Notes under the pieces: generated by a model | Database searches by the model: none | What the model was told of the DNA's origin: nothing | What the model saw: the letters and a program-made list of their open reading frames with translations, nothing else | Source of the DNA: Adiantum capillus-veneris | Taxonomy: Eukaryota; Streptophyta; Polypodiopsida; Polypodiales; Pteridaceae | Length of the DNA stretch: 60,000 bases | Assembly (NCBI GenBank): GCA_014529385.2 | Contig: CM043952.1 | Coordinates: 52,996,619-53,056,618 of the forward strand | Reading direction: 5' to 3' | Made by a program: the position numbers and the translations under genes | Part shown: piece by piece, positions 36,066 through 48,581 of the stretch | Layout: every line of letters begins with the position of its first letter | How positions within the stretch are numbered: position 1 is the first letter of the stretch

Positions 36066-39000
36066 GGACTCGCGGCCTGTGGGACACACGAGGAGATTCA
36101 TGTCACGGTTTGGAATTGCAATGGAGACCTATGGACACACCCAGAGAGACTTGAGGAGGTGATGAGAGGTCGAGACATCATTCTACTTACAGAGACACAC
36201 GAGAGCCCAGAGAGAGGGTTACCACGGATACATGGATTCCAGTGGGAGTCTCTACATCGGGGATGTATGCGCCAGCACACCACTCGCGGTTCAGGAGGAG
36301 TGGCCATACTCTTTAGACAGGGGCTTCACAACAGACTACAGATTGTTGCCCGGGACCCACAGGCCCGCTACATGTGGATTCGCCTCGAGCTCTCACGAGA
36401 CAGGATCGTCTACATTGCCCTTTGCTACTTTGCTCCCACAGGCTCCAGATTCGCCCCTATTGAGCAGGAGTCACCGTACGCATGCCTCACGGAGGAGATT
36501 ATGGAGTACTCCACACTGGGTGAAGTCTTCCTTATGGGAGACTTCAATGCTCGTACGCGCAGTGAGCAGTGTGAAGCATATGACCACGAGGACCCAGAGG
36601 CACTACACACTCTAGATGAGGAGGCTACTATGAGAGATACAGCAGACAGAGCTCCAGTCACAGCCTACGGACGACATCTACTTCGACTTGGCTCCCAGCA
36701 CCGTCTCGTTATTTATAACGGGATGGCTCAGTGGCCCACCTCAGGGGGCCTGACTTGTATGCCACATGGAGTTACAGAGGGAGGGGGGAGTACAGTCGAC
36801 TATATTCTGGGACCCAGGGAGGCTACACACCTTATCACATCCTTCACCATTCCACCCATACCCATCGGAGCCGACCACACATACCTCTCTTTCTCCATCA
36901 CCGGAGATACCATCCCACACAGCTCCACAGCACACACTCCACACACCACCATCCATTTCACACATGATCTAGCCCCTCTTTACTCGGCCGAGAGGTCGAG
37001 CATGGCCTATGCCTCCTCCACCCATCCACACCACTCTCAGTTCTCACATCACATATCTCTTCCGTTCTCCACACTTCAGCTATTAGCTCTTTTCCACACA
37101 CCACTCACACAGGACGCACTCCCCCTCCCGGGACTATGCCTCAGAACTGCTGGTATGATGATGAGTGCAGAGAGCTATACCAACGCCTCCGTGCACGGTG
37201 AGCCTTAGGAGAGATCACAGAGAGAGAGGCCAGACGGCATATGAAGACGCTGACACGCCAAAAGCGGCGAGCATTAGAAGAGGCACAGGAGCTTGAGCTA
37301 TACCGCCTATTCATGAGCATGGATAGCGCGATGGCATGGCGCACCCTGCGCGAGCCACGTCTGACTACAGCTATTGAGGATCCACAGATATGGCATGATT
37401 ATGCAGAGCGACTTTATGAGGTGCCAGGGCAGCCTCCTATCCCACAGCCACACGGGCCACGCCCCACGTGCTCTTCCTTCTTTACAGCAGAGATGGTAGA
37501 GAGGGCCATACACCGCATGCAACATAGACGATCAGCTGACCATACTGGATTACAGAGTGAGCACATCATTTATGCGGCCTCCACTATAGCCCCGTTGATT
37601 GCACATGTCTTCAACCGGGCTATAGGGGAGGGCTTCCCAGAGGAGTGGACACAGCACACCATAGTGCCTATCCACAAATCTGGCGACACCCTGGACCCAG
37701 GGAACTACAGGACTATCATGATTGGCCACACGATGGCCAAGCTATATGGAGCAGTACTTGAGGCACAGCTCAGCCGCTACGCAGAGACCGAGGGTTTACG
37801 AGCTCCAGGCCAGGCAGGTTTCAGACGAGCTTTCTCCACCACTGATCACATCTTCGTTCTGTGCTGCCTCATTGATGGGGCAAAGGTGCGGAAGAAGAGG
37901 CTTTACTGCTGCTTTGTGGATTTCCGCAAGGCCTTTGACACAGTCCCACGCGAGAGACTCTTCCAGCGCCTTCACAGCATTGGGGTACCAACAGAGATGA
38001 TTTGGGCCATATATACTCTCTACGAGAGGGTGACGGGTCGAGTTCGTTGCCCAGGCGGTTTTTCAGAGACCATTGCTAGCACCATTGGTGTTAAGCAAGG
38101 ATGCCCACTCTCCCCGACACTCTTTGGGCTCTACATCGACGAGATCTCCAACTACATACTGCGAGCAGGGGGAGAGGGGAGCGACTTGGCAGGTACTCCG
38201 GTCCACATCATGTTATATGCTGATGATATTGTGTTGATTTCAGAGTCACCCGAGGGCTTGCAACGCCATCTTGAGGCCTTGGACGAATTCAGCACACACA
38301 GGGGGTTGACTGTGAACCTTGGCAAAACCAAGGTCATGATCTTTCACACATCCAGTGCAGTGAGGAGCGCTGCCACCTTCACAGCAGCAGGAGGACAGGT
38401 TGATGTAGTCACCTCCTATGTCTACCTTGGCATCACATTCACCAGCCTACCAGGACCCTTCACTATGAGGCAGGCTGCTGCTGACAGGCTCACCCGAGGA
38501 TATGCAGCTCTGACCATGCTAGAGCGGAGGTGCCACCAGGCACACTTTCAGGAGCCCCGCACGAAGGGGTGGCTTTTCGACACCTTAGTCACCCCGGCCC
38601 TGATGTACTCGGCGGCAGTATGGGCACCAGGATTGACAGTTGACCAGTGGACACAGCTTGAGAGGCCACAGGTATGTATGATCTCACGCTTGCTCCGCAG
38701 CAAGAAGACAGTGCCACATGACATTATTAGAGCCGAGCTCGCCACACCACCTATGGTTGTAGAGGCACTATTCCAGACAGTCTGCTTCATCCAGAGGATG
38801 AGAGAGCTACCTCCTGACAGACTTACTCGTAGAGCATTTGAGGCAGCTATACAGCTATCAGAGAGTGGGCATGAGAGAGCATGGTACTCACAGGTCAGAG
38901 CATGGTTTGAGGGACACGGTCTTGACATGGAGAGCCTACCACCATTCCAGTACGACCCCCACTCACCATATATTCACCTCTCTCGCAGTGAGAGGAACTT

Positions 39001-39787
39001 GGTATTGAGACAGGATCTGTGGCAGCTATACACTAGGAGAGTCTGGGAGTCACCTGGCTTGGGGATGAGGATGTCAGATTACAGAGACCAGTTTCTCACC
39101 ATATTGTCTGGGGGGTTCATACAGAGACCACGCTATATGGACACATATATGCCACATAGCTCACGGGTGGCGATTGGTCAGCTGAGAGTGGCTTCACACA
39201 GGTTAGAGATTGAGATCGGGAGACACACTGGTGTTCCCAGGGAGGAGCGAGTCTGCAGAGCCTGCACAGAGGAGGTGGAGAGTGAGGAGCACTTTGTATG
39301 TAGATGCAGAGCATACACTGAGATCAGAGGCAAGTATGAGGCCTTATTCAGAGGACAGCCCACTTTCCGAGAGATCATGGACTCTCGAGATCAGAGACAG
39401 CTCGGACGTTTCTTACTAGAGATACAAAGCCATCGGGACACACTACTACAGCCACACACAGCTACACAGACAGAGGGGAGACAGTCGCAGCTCACAGACT
39501 TCTTTCAGAGGATTGCCACCCCTCCCTCACCAGACACTCAGAGGGGAGTGACACTCCCACAGGCGGAGGTGAGCCGAGCTAGACGACGACCACGAGTCAC
39601 AGGCTACAGGGGCGCGAGCTCCCACCACCGACAGATCGAGGAGATCCGAGCCCGGGAGCACCGTGCCACTGAGGAGCGAGTAGCTCAGATGAGGGCCGAC
39701 CCGACAGCTTTCATCCGGGTAGCCTTGGCACCAGCCCCGCCCATGTACCACATCTTACATCCCCCCATTAGTACAGGATGGAGCTAG
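36066..39787 (+). pseudogene. LINE G ORF2 (endonuclease-RT-CCHC-PIP), one frameshift and one stop
   Basis: The frame of ORF1 continues past TAG into HVTVWNCNG, then TETHESPERG, SGGVAILFRQ, LMGDFNARTR, GSTVDYIL and IGADHTYLS (endonuclease). A frameshift between about 36,975 and 37,040 and TGA 37,199-37,201 (from CGA) break the linker. From 37,202 to 39,787 the frame is open: NYRTIMIG, CCFVDFRKAFDTVPR, GVKQGCPLSPTLFG, MLYADDIVLIS, zinc cluster CRACTEEVESEEHFVCRC, PIP-like QSQLTDFF at 39,482-39,505, and an Arg-rich tail longer than that of LINE F. The first in-frame ATG (36,162) lies after WNCNG, so initiation there would lose an active-site Asn. Confidence 0.9.
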
Positions 39788-40036
39788 ATAGCTTGATGCA
39801 TTCTCATGATTGTACTACCTTGAGCATATAGACATGCATATACCCCTAGAGAGATAGAGCTCCATCCCTCCTCAGATACTCCACTACCTACATTCAGTTC
39901 AGTTTTGTATCAGTTTTGTTTCATTTGTCTTTCCGATAGACGGATGACATACACACCATGTACATCTGTTTTGTCTCATAGGCCGATTTCGGCCTGACAT
40001 AGACGTTAAAAAATCTTTCTTTCTTTCTTTCTTTCT

Positions 40037-41165
40037 CTCTCTCTCTCTCTCATGGGAAGCGTCGATCCATCGTGAGCAACTTTGAAATGATGTGAATGAT
40101 GTGGCGACAAATGGGCAGTAAATGGGGCTCCACTCCAAGGCAATGGGGCACCAAGGAAGAGAGGAAGATGGATTTCTAGTGCACAGAAGGTTGCAAGAGA
40201 AGGGAGTGATTTGGGCAGAAAACGCCTAGGCCAAAGAGAGGCAGCAATCCAACTCAAAAACATTGGAGATGGAGATGTGGGGCAACCACACTCTTGAAAC
40301 GCTAGATAGAGAGAGGGCACTCCAGACGATGCTGAGTGAGAGGAACATCCGGTTCTCTTTATATTGCAAACTTTCCCTCTTCTAATAAATTGACTTCAGG
40401 TAGGCCAAGTGACTTTGACATGATTAAATGAATTAAATCATAAGTCATTTTTTACGAGGGTCTAGGAACTGCAAGTTTCTAGATGGAACAGTTCCACATC
40501 TCTCAACTCTGGAAACGGTTGGTCTCAAGAATTAGACCGACACGTTCCCCTAGCCTAACTCTACATGCTCGTGTCGCCAAATGCCCACCGAAAGTGTAAT
40601 AACATTTGTCAAAACACGTGCACAACCCATTTACGTAAGAGGGTTTTAAAAGTGGAATACCTAATCTAATGGACTTGTCCGGACATAAAGGTCTTGCGAA
40701 CAAGCTCAAAAAGTTGCCTGTACTAAATCCCTAGGTTCTCAAACACTCCTATGTACACAATTGGATATAGAAGTCAATTTAGCATGTCCATGTGGCACAC
40801 AGAGCCATGTGCACATGAAAATTAAGAATCTTAACAAAATGGCATACATATGTAGAGGGATATACCATGTACGATACGATCCACCCAAACCGCGGCCTAC
40901 AAGCCACAGCCAACCTTCACAGAGGGCATGGTACAAAGGGTGATATGGAGATTACAATACTTGAGAGCATGTGACCATTTTATCTCCAAGGAGAGTACCT
41001 CATTTGAACAGCTAGGGCTCTGTCATCCTTCATTACTCATACCTTTGACAAGGCTATCGTAAAGGGTATCCCTGCCTCTTCATAGAAATGTACACTATTG
41101 ATTCTTACTTCATAATTATGTTTAGCACACTAATGTATGTTTATGGCATGTATGCGCTTGCATAA
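40037..41165. other. Anonymous flank with a possible degenerate LTR
   Basis: No supported gene; the longest frames are under 105 codons. The piece at about 40,560-40,745 resembles the 5' part (in minus orientation) of the LTRs at 41,166 and 55,062, sharing the pattern of CTAATCTAA, GGACAT and GCGAACA-AGCTCA, so an older LTR copy is possible. 40,735-40,960 contains a short unrecognised open stretch. Confidence 0.35.
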
Positions 41166-42365
41166 TGTAAGGTGCAGCGGAAGTGAATGTTGAACTTTGC
41201 TCAAGATGAGTGCTCCGAACTGTGCTCAAGGTTCCTTTTACTTACAGAAGGGAGAGCCTTCCGTTCCTTTAGTGAGAGAGTGCAATGGACACAAACAAAG
41301 TGGTGAGCACTGTGAATGAAGGTGCATGAGATTGAGAGATAGAGAGAGAAGAGAATACGACACCAGAATGTTGTCAAACCCTCCTCCGAAGGCCCCGGTC
41401 TCTATGGTGAGAGTGGTCTACTATTGATTGCACAAATCTCTACAATGCTTTGGACTTGCCGACGATGTCGACGACGATGAGATGGGCTGAAAACTGAAAA
41501 TGCTAAGGGCTGAAATCTGCAAATCTTTATCTGTTGAATTATGACTCTATGTCGGTGACGACGACGATGCAACAACAACGCACTGAAAACACAGATGCTG
41601 AAATCTGCGTTTTCCGGGCTGAAACTGCAAACTACGCTGGATCTGACCATGTGGCAAGGATCTGCTGCGGGAAGGTGAGATCTGCGAGGTTGGGGGTTCT
41701 TCTGCGGAGTCTTGATGCTGAAAACTGAAAACGCTGATGCTTGTATCGGTTCTGTCGCGAAAGATCTGCAAAATGCTAGGCCTCTTGCTGATCAAAAACG
41801 CTAAGGCTAATCTGGTCTCAATTTGCAAAAACGCTTTGGCCTTGCTGTGTAAATCTGCTAACACTAGGGCTGATCTATCGTCTTGTTGGTGCTGGGGCTG
41901 ATCTGCTGTGCAAAAACGCAAGGCTGCTGTAGGGGAAACGCTAGGTTTTCTAGGTTTGCTGATGGGGGTCTTGCTGAGAAGTTGCCTGTTGAACAGAGTG
42001 TTCCTGCTACCTCTTCTGCCAGAAATGCTAGCGCTAGGTTTCTTTATAGACATGCTTGGCTAATTTGCCCTACCCAGTTCCCAACAAAAGTCACTTAAAA
42101 ATAATAAGTGAAAAATGTCAAAAATAGGAAAAATAGGTCTATGCACTGTAAAAATGCTCCTGATGGGTTCTGATGGAAATCTGATGATCATGTCGTGTGC
42201 AACCAAAGGATATGCATCTAATCTAAGTGTCTGGACATGCGCGGTCTGCGAACAGACTCACAAAAGTGCCAGATCACTTCCTATTCTAGACTGGTTGAAC
42301 TGAACCAAACCCTTGTCATGAATTAGCTTGTCCACGTAAAGATAGGGTTAGATGTGCACGTGACA
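41166..42365 (-). mobile_element. Solo LTR of a gypsy-type family (1,200 bp)
   Basis: Begins TGTAAGGTGCAGCGG and ends GTGCACGTGACA, with TG...CA termini. The flanks are CATAA (41,161-41,165) and TATAA (42,366-42,370), a 5-bp duplication with one difference. It is homologous along its length to the LTR at 55,062-56,309, which is attached to a minus-strand gypsy, hence the strand. Its middle is made of GCTGAAAACTGAAAACGC-like repeats. There are no internal genes, as expected after LTR-LTR recombination. Confidence 0.82.
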
Positions 42366-42595
42366 TATAATGTATGCAGTAGAGACACTCTTTTGGTCGT
42401 ATCTCCCAAATGGTTAAAAATCAAGTTGAACCCTTTGTATTAACCACATCGTTTAAAGTGTTTTCTTTTGTATGGTTCATACGCAAAATTGTGCTTGTGT
42501 AAAGAGTTGTGGTCATTATACAGCTTTCTATTTTTTTGCACTTGATCAATATTTTGGACCTTAAGCTCCAAGCAAGGCACCATATAGACTTGCAC
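42366..42595. other. Short spacer between solo LTR and palindromic element
   Basis: 230 bp of AT-rich DNA with no gene. Confidence 0.5.
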
Positions 42596-42600
42596 GATGG
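42596..42600. repeat. 5-bp target-site duplication, left (GATGG)
   Basis: Directly precedes the TGTAGC terminus and is identical to 49,139-49,143. Confidence 0.8.
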
Positions 42601-43748
42601 TGTAGCAGGCTACAGTGTCACTTTCACAAGACACACAGTTAGTACAATTGGTCTGGTTTGGCTCACATTGGACGGACTCTCTGGGCTAGGCAGCGACACG
42701 TGGCAGGGATACGACGGTGGTTCTAGTGAACATCGTGGCAAGGTCACCACCACCACTCAGTCTGGAGATAGACTTAGATGGCTAACATTTATGAGCCGTT
42801 GTGGCTCTTTATGGTGGGACATGAGTAGTAGCTGTTGGGTCATAGAGATTATCTTCTTCATATATGGTCCAGCGTCGTCGTCTAGAGTAGCGAGTCTATA
42901 CACACAGCACGTCTTCACCATCCCTGCACATCTGCGCCTCGACACCCCCATTGTACTTGTGACTCCTAGGCTGGAGCTGAGTGTGCTGCCACGCCAAAGT
43001 TCGTATCGGTTCTTTGAGATAGTCGAGTCCTATGTTCTGGTCTGTTGTTGTGTCTCTGTGAGCTCAGTTGTTATCTATTGTTCCTTTGTTTTCAGTCTGT
43101 TTCGAGTGAGATTGTCAAGCACATTGCACTGAGGAGCACCCACTATAGAGAGCACGACACACTATCCGCGCTACAGGTGCTGGCTACAATGTCACTTTCA
43201 TAGGACACACAGTTAGTACAGTTGGTCTGGTCTGGTTCACACTGGACGGACTCTCTGGGCTGGACCGCGACACGTGGCAGGGATACGACGGTGGTTCTAG
43301 TGGACATCCTGGCCAGGTCACCACCACCATTTAGTCTGGAGATAGACTTAGATGGCTGACATTTATGGGCCGTTGTGGCTCTTTATGGTGGGACATGAGT
43401 AGTAGTTGTTGGGTCATAGAGATTATCTTCTTCATATCTGGTCCAGCGTCGTCGTCTAGAGTAGCGAGTCTATACACACAGCACGTCTTCACCATCCCTG
43501 CACATTTGAGCCTCAACACTCCCATTGTATCTGTGAGTCCTAGGCTGAAGATGAGTGTGCTGCCACGCCAGAGTCTATATCGGTTATTTGAGATAGTCGA
43601 GTCATATGTTCTGGTCTGCTGTTGTGTCTCTGTGAGCTCAATGTTAGCTATTGTTCCTTTGTTTTCAATCTGTTTCGAGTGAGATTGTCACGTACATTGC
43701 ACTGAGGAGCACCCACTGTAGAGAGCACGACACACTATCCGTGCTACA
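42601..43748 (+). repeat. Two LTR-like blocks in tandem (left arm)
   Basis: Block one at 42,601-43,175 and block two at about 43,179-43,748 are near copies (shared GGACGGACTCTCTGGGCT, GACACGTGGCAGGGATACGA, CATGAGTAGTAG). Block two lacks the first bases of block one, leaving a LTR-LTR type junction at 43,171-43,190. After block two comes CTCTCATTTTTGACGATC and GGGA, a plausible primer-binding region. Confidence 0.8.
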
Positions 43749-44311
43749 GGTGCTCTCATTTTTGACGATCACGATGGGACCTCAATTGAAGTCTCACTCT
43801 CTGTTGAGGTACAAATCGTGAAGCTAGTTGGTTTTTACCTAGCTTCGCCTACTTTGCCTTGCACTGTGTAGCCTACTGGTCTGGTCCTCTTCTGCCCTAG
43901 TCCAACTGGTATGGTCCTCTCTCCCCCTGGTCCCACCAGCTCTCGTCCTGGTCTAGGCCTTCCTCGTCCCTAGTCTAGTCCCTCCTCGTCCCTGGTCCAG
44001 CCTGGGTCTAGTCACTTACCTTAGTACCTAGTCTAGTAGAGTCTAGACTTGTCTTCAGCCAGTTAAAGCAGTTAAAGGTCTTCTTGCCCAAAGCTTGGTT
44101 GGATTTGTGGTCGCTGCATGACACATACAAGGCGGTCATTAGAGTGTCAAAGCGCACTACTAAGTCCTCTGAAGTACTACAACAGAAGACGACTCTTGGT
44201 ACCTAGTAGAAGTCCAACTCATCACCCATACTTGCACATACGGCATCACCCATTCCTCCATCCGTTTCCACATCTACCAGGTCACCTTCCCCAATAAAGC
44301 TCTCTCCTATC

Positions 44312-45985
44312 TTGTTACAGCAGGCTATTGAGCAACGGGCTCCTGAGCAAGAGGCCATGGAGGCGTTGGCCAGTGTTTTGGCCAAGGTAAACATCAAGTT
44401 TCCTACCTTCAAGGGACTCTCTTCAGAAGATGCAGACGACCATACAAGGAGGTTTGTATCTCACTGTAGGGGTTGTGGTCTCAATAGAGAAGATGCTTAT
44501 TTGGTACTCTTTCCATCTACCTTGGATGGCTTAGCAGACAAATGGTACAATCAGTTTGCAGAGAACCATTTTGCAACTTGGGCAGCTTTAAGACAACAGT
44601 GCTGTGCAGCATTCAGGCCACGTGACTACCACGAAAAGGTTTTGGATGAGTTGGACAACATGGCGCTCCAGCCAGAGGAGACTTTTGTAGAATTTATGAC
44701 TAAAACCAAGTCTCTGGTTGCCAAGCTTCCCCGGCAACCCGGTGAATTTATGGTGAAGAAGTGGGTGGAGAAGGCTCTTCCCAAAATGACCCAGCAAAAA
44801 CTCCAAGAGAGTCTCCGACCTGACGCAACTCTGGAAGAGTTTGTCGCGGCTGCTACTAAATAGAGGGAGCTAGGAAGCTGTTCACTAACTCCCCTCAGGT
44901 AGAGACCACCTCAGTGTTTTCGGAAAGTCCTTCTGATCTGTTAACTTCTTTACGCAGGGATTTGGAAGCCCCTAAAACTACAACGCGCTCTTCAAGAGGA
45001 GAAATCAATCTCTCTTAGACAGGAGAAGCCCCCACATCACGAGGCTTTGGATCAAATCAAGAGAGAGCTAGAAGAGCTTCGGTCTTTGCAGGAGACTAAA
45101 GCTATGGTATGGTGTAGCTCTTGTCGCTCTCCAGGTCACCCTTCACAGGACTGTCCCCTTCGGGCTTATTGCCACTTCTGCGAAAAGTCTGGGCATGAGG
45201 ACAAGGATTGCTACTACCTCAAGGGATTGCGACAAATATAGCAAAGTCTTGGTCCTACTCTTCAACAAGGGCCAGCACCTGCATCCAACATGGTTTCTCC
45301 CTGTGGCTATCCACACCACCTGCAGCCTTTATTGTCAGCCCCTCTTATGCAAGGTATGCAGAGCACTTTTCCCTCTCAGAGCTTTTATCACACCCATGCT
45401 CCCTCCCCACCTCACAACTTCTATGACTCCACCTCCAACTCCATGCACCAAAAGAAAGCACCACCTCGTCCTTCGACTTGTCTATTGAATCGGCCCATTT
45501 TGTGCTACAGATGCGGGGAATATGGTCATTACCAAAGCAAATGCCCTCTGCCCGAAGGGTCCCCTCCCTGCCGTCATTGCCTTGAAATGAAGGATCACTA
45601 TAGTAAAGATTGCCCTAAGCTTCGTGCATCCACTGTTGCGAACCCAAGTCAAAGCCAAAATGAGCTCAATTTGATAACAGTTAGCACCACTCCTCAACCA
45701 CCCCCTTCCGCCCATGTGGTTACCACTCAAGAGAAGTTGCAGTTGGTAGAGGAGCCAGCGGGCGTCCTCACCGGGGCCCAGAGAGCCGCTCTCGGTCTTA
45801 GTATTCCAACACGTTCAACTCCCCCACACATTCTCACACCAGTGGATACCCTACCTTCATCTGTTAACAAGCCATCCCCAAGTGCCATGAAAGAATCCAA
45901 ATCTTTGCTCTCCGATATTGATGAAGCTTTCTTGGAAGCAGTTTCCAATCTACAAAAGATCAAGGACCCGAGAAACCACTGCTAG
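44312..45985 (+). pseudogene. gag with CCHC zinc knuckles, left arm
   Basis: The Gag capsid-type region at 44,312-44,863 (IKFPTFKGLSSEDADDH, LDGLADKWYNQF, FRPRDYHEKVLDEL) matches the retrotransposon gag domain. A TAG at 44,861 is followed by a Gln/Glu-rich stretch and three or four zinc knuckles: CSSCRSPGHPSQDC, CHFCEKSGHEDKDC (45,104-45,223) and, after TAG 45,239, CYRCGEYGHYQSKC and CRHCLEMKDHYSKDC (45,503-45,615). The frame continues to TAG 45,983-45,985. Gag packages the element RNA. Stops at 44,861 and 45,239 also occur at the same places in the right arm. No pol follows. Confidence 0.85.
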
Positions 45986-46097
45986 AACAGGAAAAGTTTA
46001 CAATAGAGACAGTCTTGAAGAACACCTTCCAACAAGTGTCCCTCGATGACACGCTGCGACTAGATGCGAGTTTTAGAAGTGACACCCTTGTTGTTAT

Positions 46098-48060
46098 TCA
46101 GTCACTTGACCCCGGAGCAAGTCCTAGTGGCGGGCACCTCCAAGTGCGACCATCAAAGTCATATATTACAGCGGGATTGGATATCATATAGGACTCTGAT
46201 GGTCGCACTGGGAGGTGCCCGCCACTAGGACTTGCTCCGGGGTAAAGTGACTGAATAACAGTAAGGGTGTCACTTCTAAAACTCGCATCTAGTCGCAGCG
46301 TGTCATAGAGGGACACTTGTTGGAAGGTGTTCTTCAAGACTGTCTCTGCTATAAGCTTTTCTTGTTCTACCAGTGATTTCTCCAGTACCTTGATCTTTTG
46401 TAGATCGGAAACTGCTTCCAAGAAAGCTTCATCAATATCGGAGAGCAAAGATTTGGATTCTTTCATGGCACTGGGGGATGGCTTGTTAACAGCTGAAGGT
46501 AGGGTATCCACTGGTGTGAGAATGTGTGGGGGAGTTGAACGTGTTGGAATACTAAGACCGAGAGCGGCTCTCTCGGCCCCGGTGAGGACGCCCGCTGGCT
46601 CCTCTACCAACTACAACTTCTCTTGAGTGGTAACCACATGGGCGGAAGGGGGTAGTTGAGGAGTGGTGCTAACTGTTATCAAATTGAGCTTATGAAAGGT
46701 AAACTCATTTTGCCTTTGACTTGGGTTCGCAACCGTGGATGCACGAAGTTTAGGGCAATTTTTACTATAGTGATCCTTCAGTTCAGGGCAATAACGGCAG
46801 GGAGGGGACCCTTCGGGCAGAGGGCATTTGCTTTGGTAATGACCATATTCCCCGCATCTGTAGCACAAAATGGGCCGATTCAATGGACGAGTCGAAGGAC
46901 GAGGTGGTCCTTGCTCTTGGTGCATGGAGTTGGAGGTGGAGTCATAGAAGCTGTGAGGTGGAGAGGGAGCATGGGTGTGATAAAAGCTCTGAGAGGGAAA
47001 AGTGCTTTGCATACCTTGCATACGAGGGGCTGACAATAAAGGTGGCATGTGGTGTGGATGGCCACAGGGAGAAACCATGTTGGATGCAAGTGCTGGCCCT
47101 TGTTGAAGAGTAGGACCAAGACTTTGCTATATTTGTCGCAATCCCTTGAGGTAATAGCAATCCTTGTCCTCATGCCCAGACTTTTCACAGAAGTGGCAAT
47201 AAGCCCGAAGGGGACAGTCCTATGGAGGGTGTCCTGGAGAGCGACACGAGCTGCACCATACCATAGCTTTAGTCTCCTGCAAAGACCGAAGCTCTTCTAG
47301 CTCTCTCTTGATTTGATCCAAAGCCTCGTGATGTGGGGGTTGCGTCTCCTGTCTAAGAGAGATTGATTTCTCCTCTTGAAGAGCGCGTTGTAGTTTTAGG
47401 GCTTCCAGTTCCATGCGTAAAGAAGTTAACAGACCAGAAGGACTTTCCGAAAACACTGAGGTGGTCTCTACCTGAGGGGAGTTGGTGAACAGCTTCCTAG
47501 CTCCCTCTATTTAGTAGCAGCCGCGACAAACTCTTCCAGAGTTGCGTCAGGTCAGAGACTCTCTCAGAGTTTTGTTGGGAAGTTTTAGGAAGAGCCTTCT
47601 CCACCCACTTCTTCATCATAACTTCACCGGGTTGCTGGGGAAGCTTGGCAACCAGAGACTTGGTTTTAGTCATAAGTTCTGCATAAGTCTCCTCTGGTTG
47701 GAGCACCATGTTGGCCAACTCATCCAAAACCTTTTCCTGGTAGTCACGTGGCCTGAATGCTGCACAGGACTGTTGTCTTAAAGCTGCCCAAGTTGCAAAA
47801 TGGTTCTTTGCAACCTGATTGCACCATTTGTCTGCTAAGCCATCCAAGGTAGATGGAGAGAGTACCAAATAAGCATCTTCTCTATTAAGAACACGACCCC
47901 TACAGAGAGATACAAACCTCCTTGCATGGTCGTCTGCATCTTCTGAAGAGAGTCCCTTGAAGGTAGGAAACTTGATGTTTACCTTGGCCAAAACACTGGC
48001 CAACGCCTCCATGGCCTCTTGTTCAGGAGCCCGTGCTCAATAGCCTGCTGTAACAAGATA
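46098..48060 (-). pseudogene. gag with CCHC zinc knuckles, right arm (inverted copy)
   Basis: Inverted copy of the left-arm gene on the minus strand: capsid-type region at 47,497-48,012 (FKGLSSEDADDHARRF, FRPRDYQEKVLDEL), knuckles near 47,150-47,270 and 46,820-46,880 (CYRCGEYGHYQSKC, CRYCPELKDHYSKNC), and a C-terminal extension to 46,098 running across the centre. It has the same two stops as the left arm plus private changes, including a frameshift near 48,030. Relative to the left arm the identity is high but not perfect. Confidence 0.83.
46168..46187. other. Centre of the palindrome
   Basis: Arms become mirror images at GACCATCAAAGTC (left) and GACTCTGATGGTC (right). The intervening ~20-25 bp is not palindromic. 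The short gap means the single strand could form a hairpin with arms of about 3 kb. Confidence 0.75.
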
Positions 48061-48581
48061 GGAGAGAGCTTTACTAGGGAAGGTGACCTGGAAGATGTGG
48101 AACCGGATGGAGGAATGGGTGATGCCGTATGTGGAGGTATGGGTGATGAGGTTGATGGACTTCTACTAGGTACCAAGGGTCGTCTTCTGTTGTAGTACTT
48201 CAGAGGACTCAGTAGTGCGCTTTGACGCTCTAATGACCGCCTTGTATGTGTGTGGCGACCACAAATCCAACCAAGCTTTGGGCAAGAAGACCTTTAACTG
48301 CTTTAACTGGCTGAAGACAAGTCTAGACTCTACTAGACCAGGTAAGTGACTAGACCTAGGCTGGACCAGGGACGAGGAGGGCTGGACCAGGGACTAGGAA
48401 GGCCTAGACCAGGACGAGAGCTGGTTGGACAAGGGCGAGAGAGGACCAGAACAGCAGGCTACAGAGTGCAAGGCAAAGTAGGCGAAGCTAGGTAAAAACC
48501 AACTAGCCTCACGATTTGGACCTCAACAGAGAGTGAGACTTCAATTGAGATCCCACCGTGATCGCCAAAAATGAGAGCACC

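Noticed and set aside
36731-37024. Overlapping His/Thr-rich frames in the LINE G endonuclease
   Set aside because: Alternative-frame shadows of ORF2, in a region where the real frame has a shift.
42509-43132. 207-codon frame in the LTR-like block (and 48,625-49,266 on the minus strand)
   Set aside because: Present in both arms because the LTR block is duplicated. It has no recognisable domain, and in the second left block it is broken. An LTR-encoded protein is unlikely.
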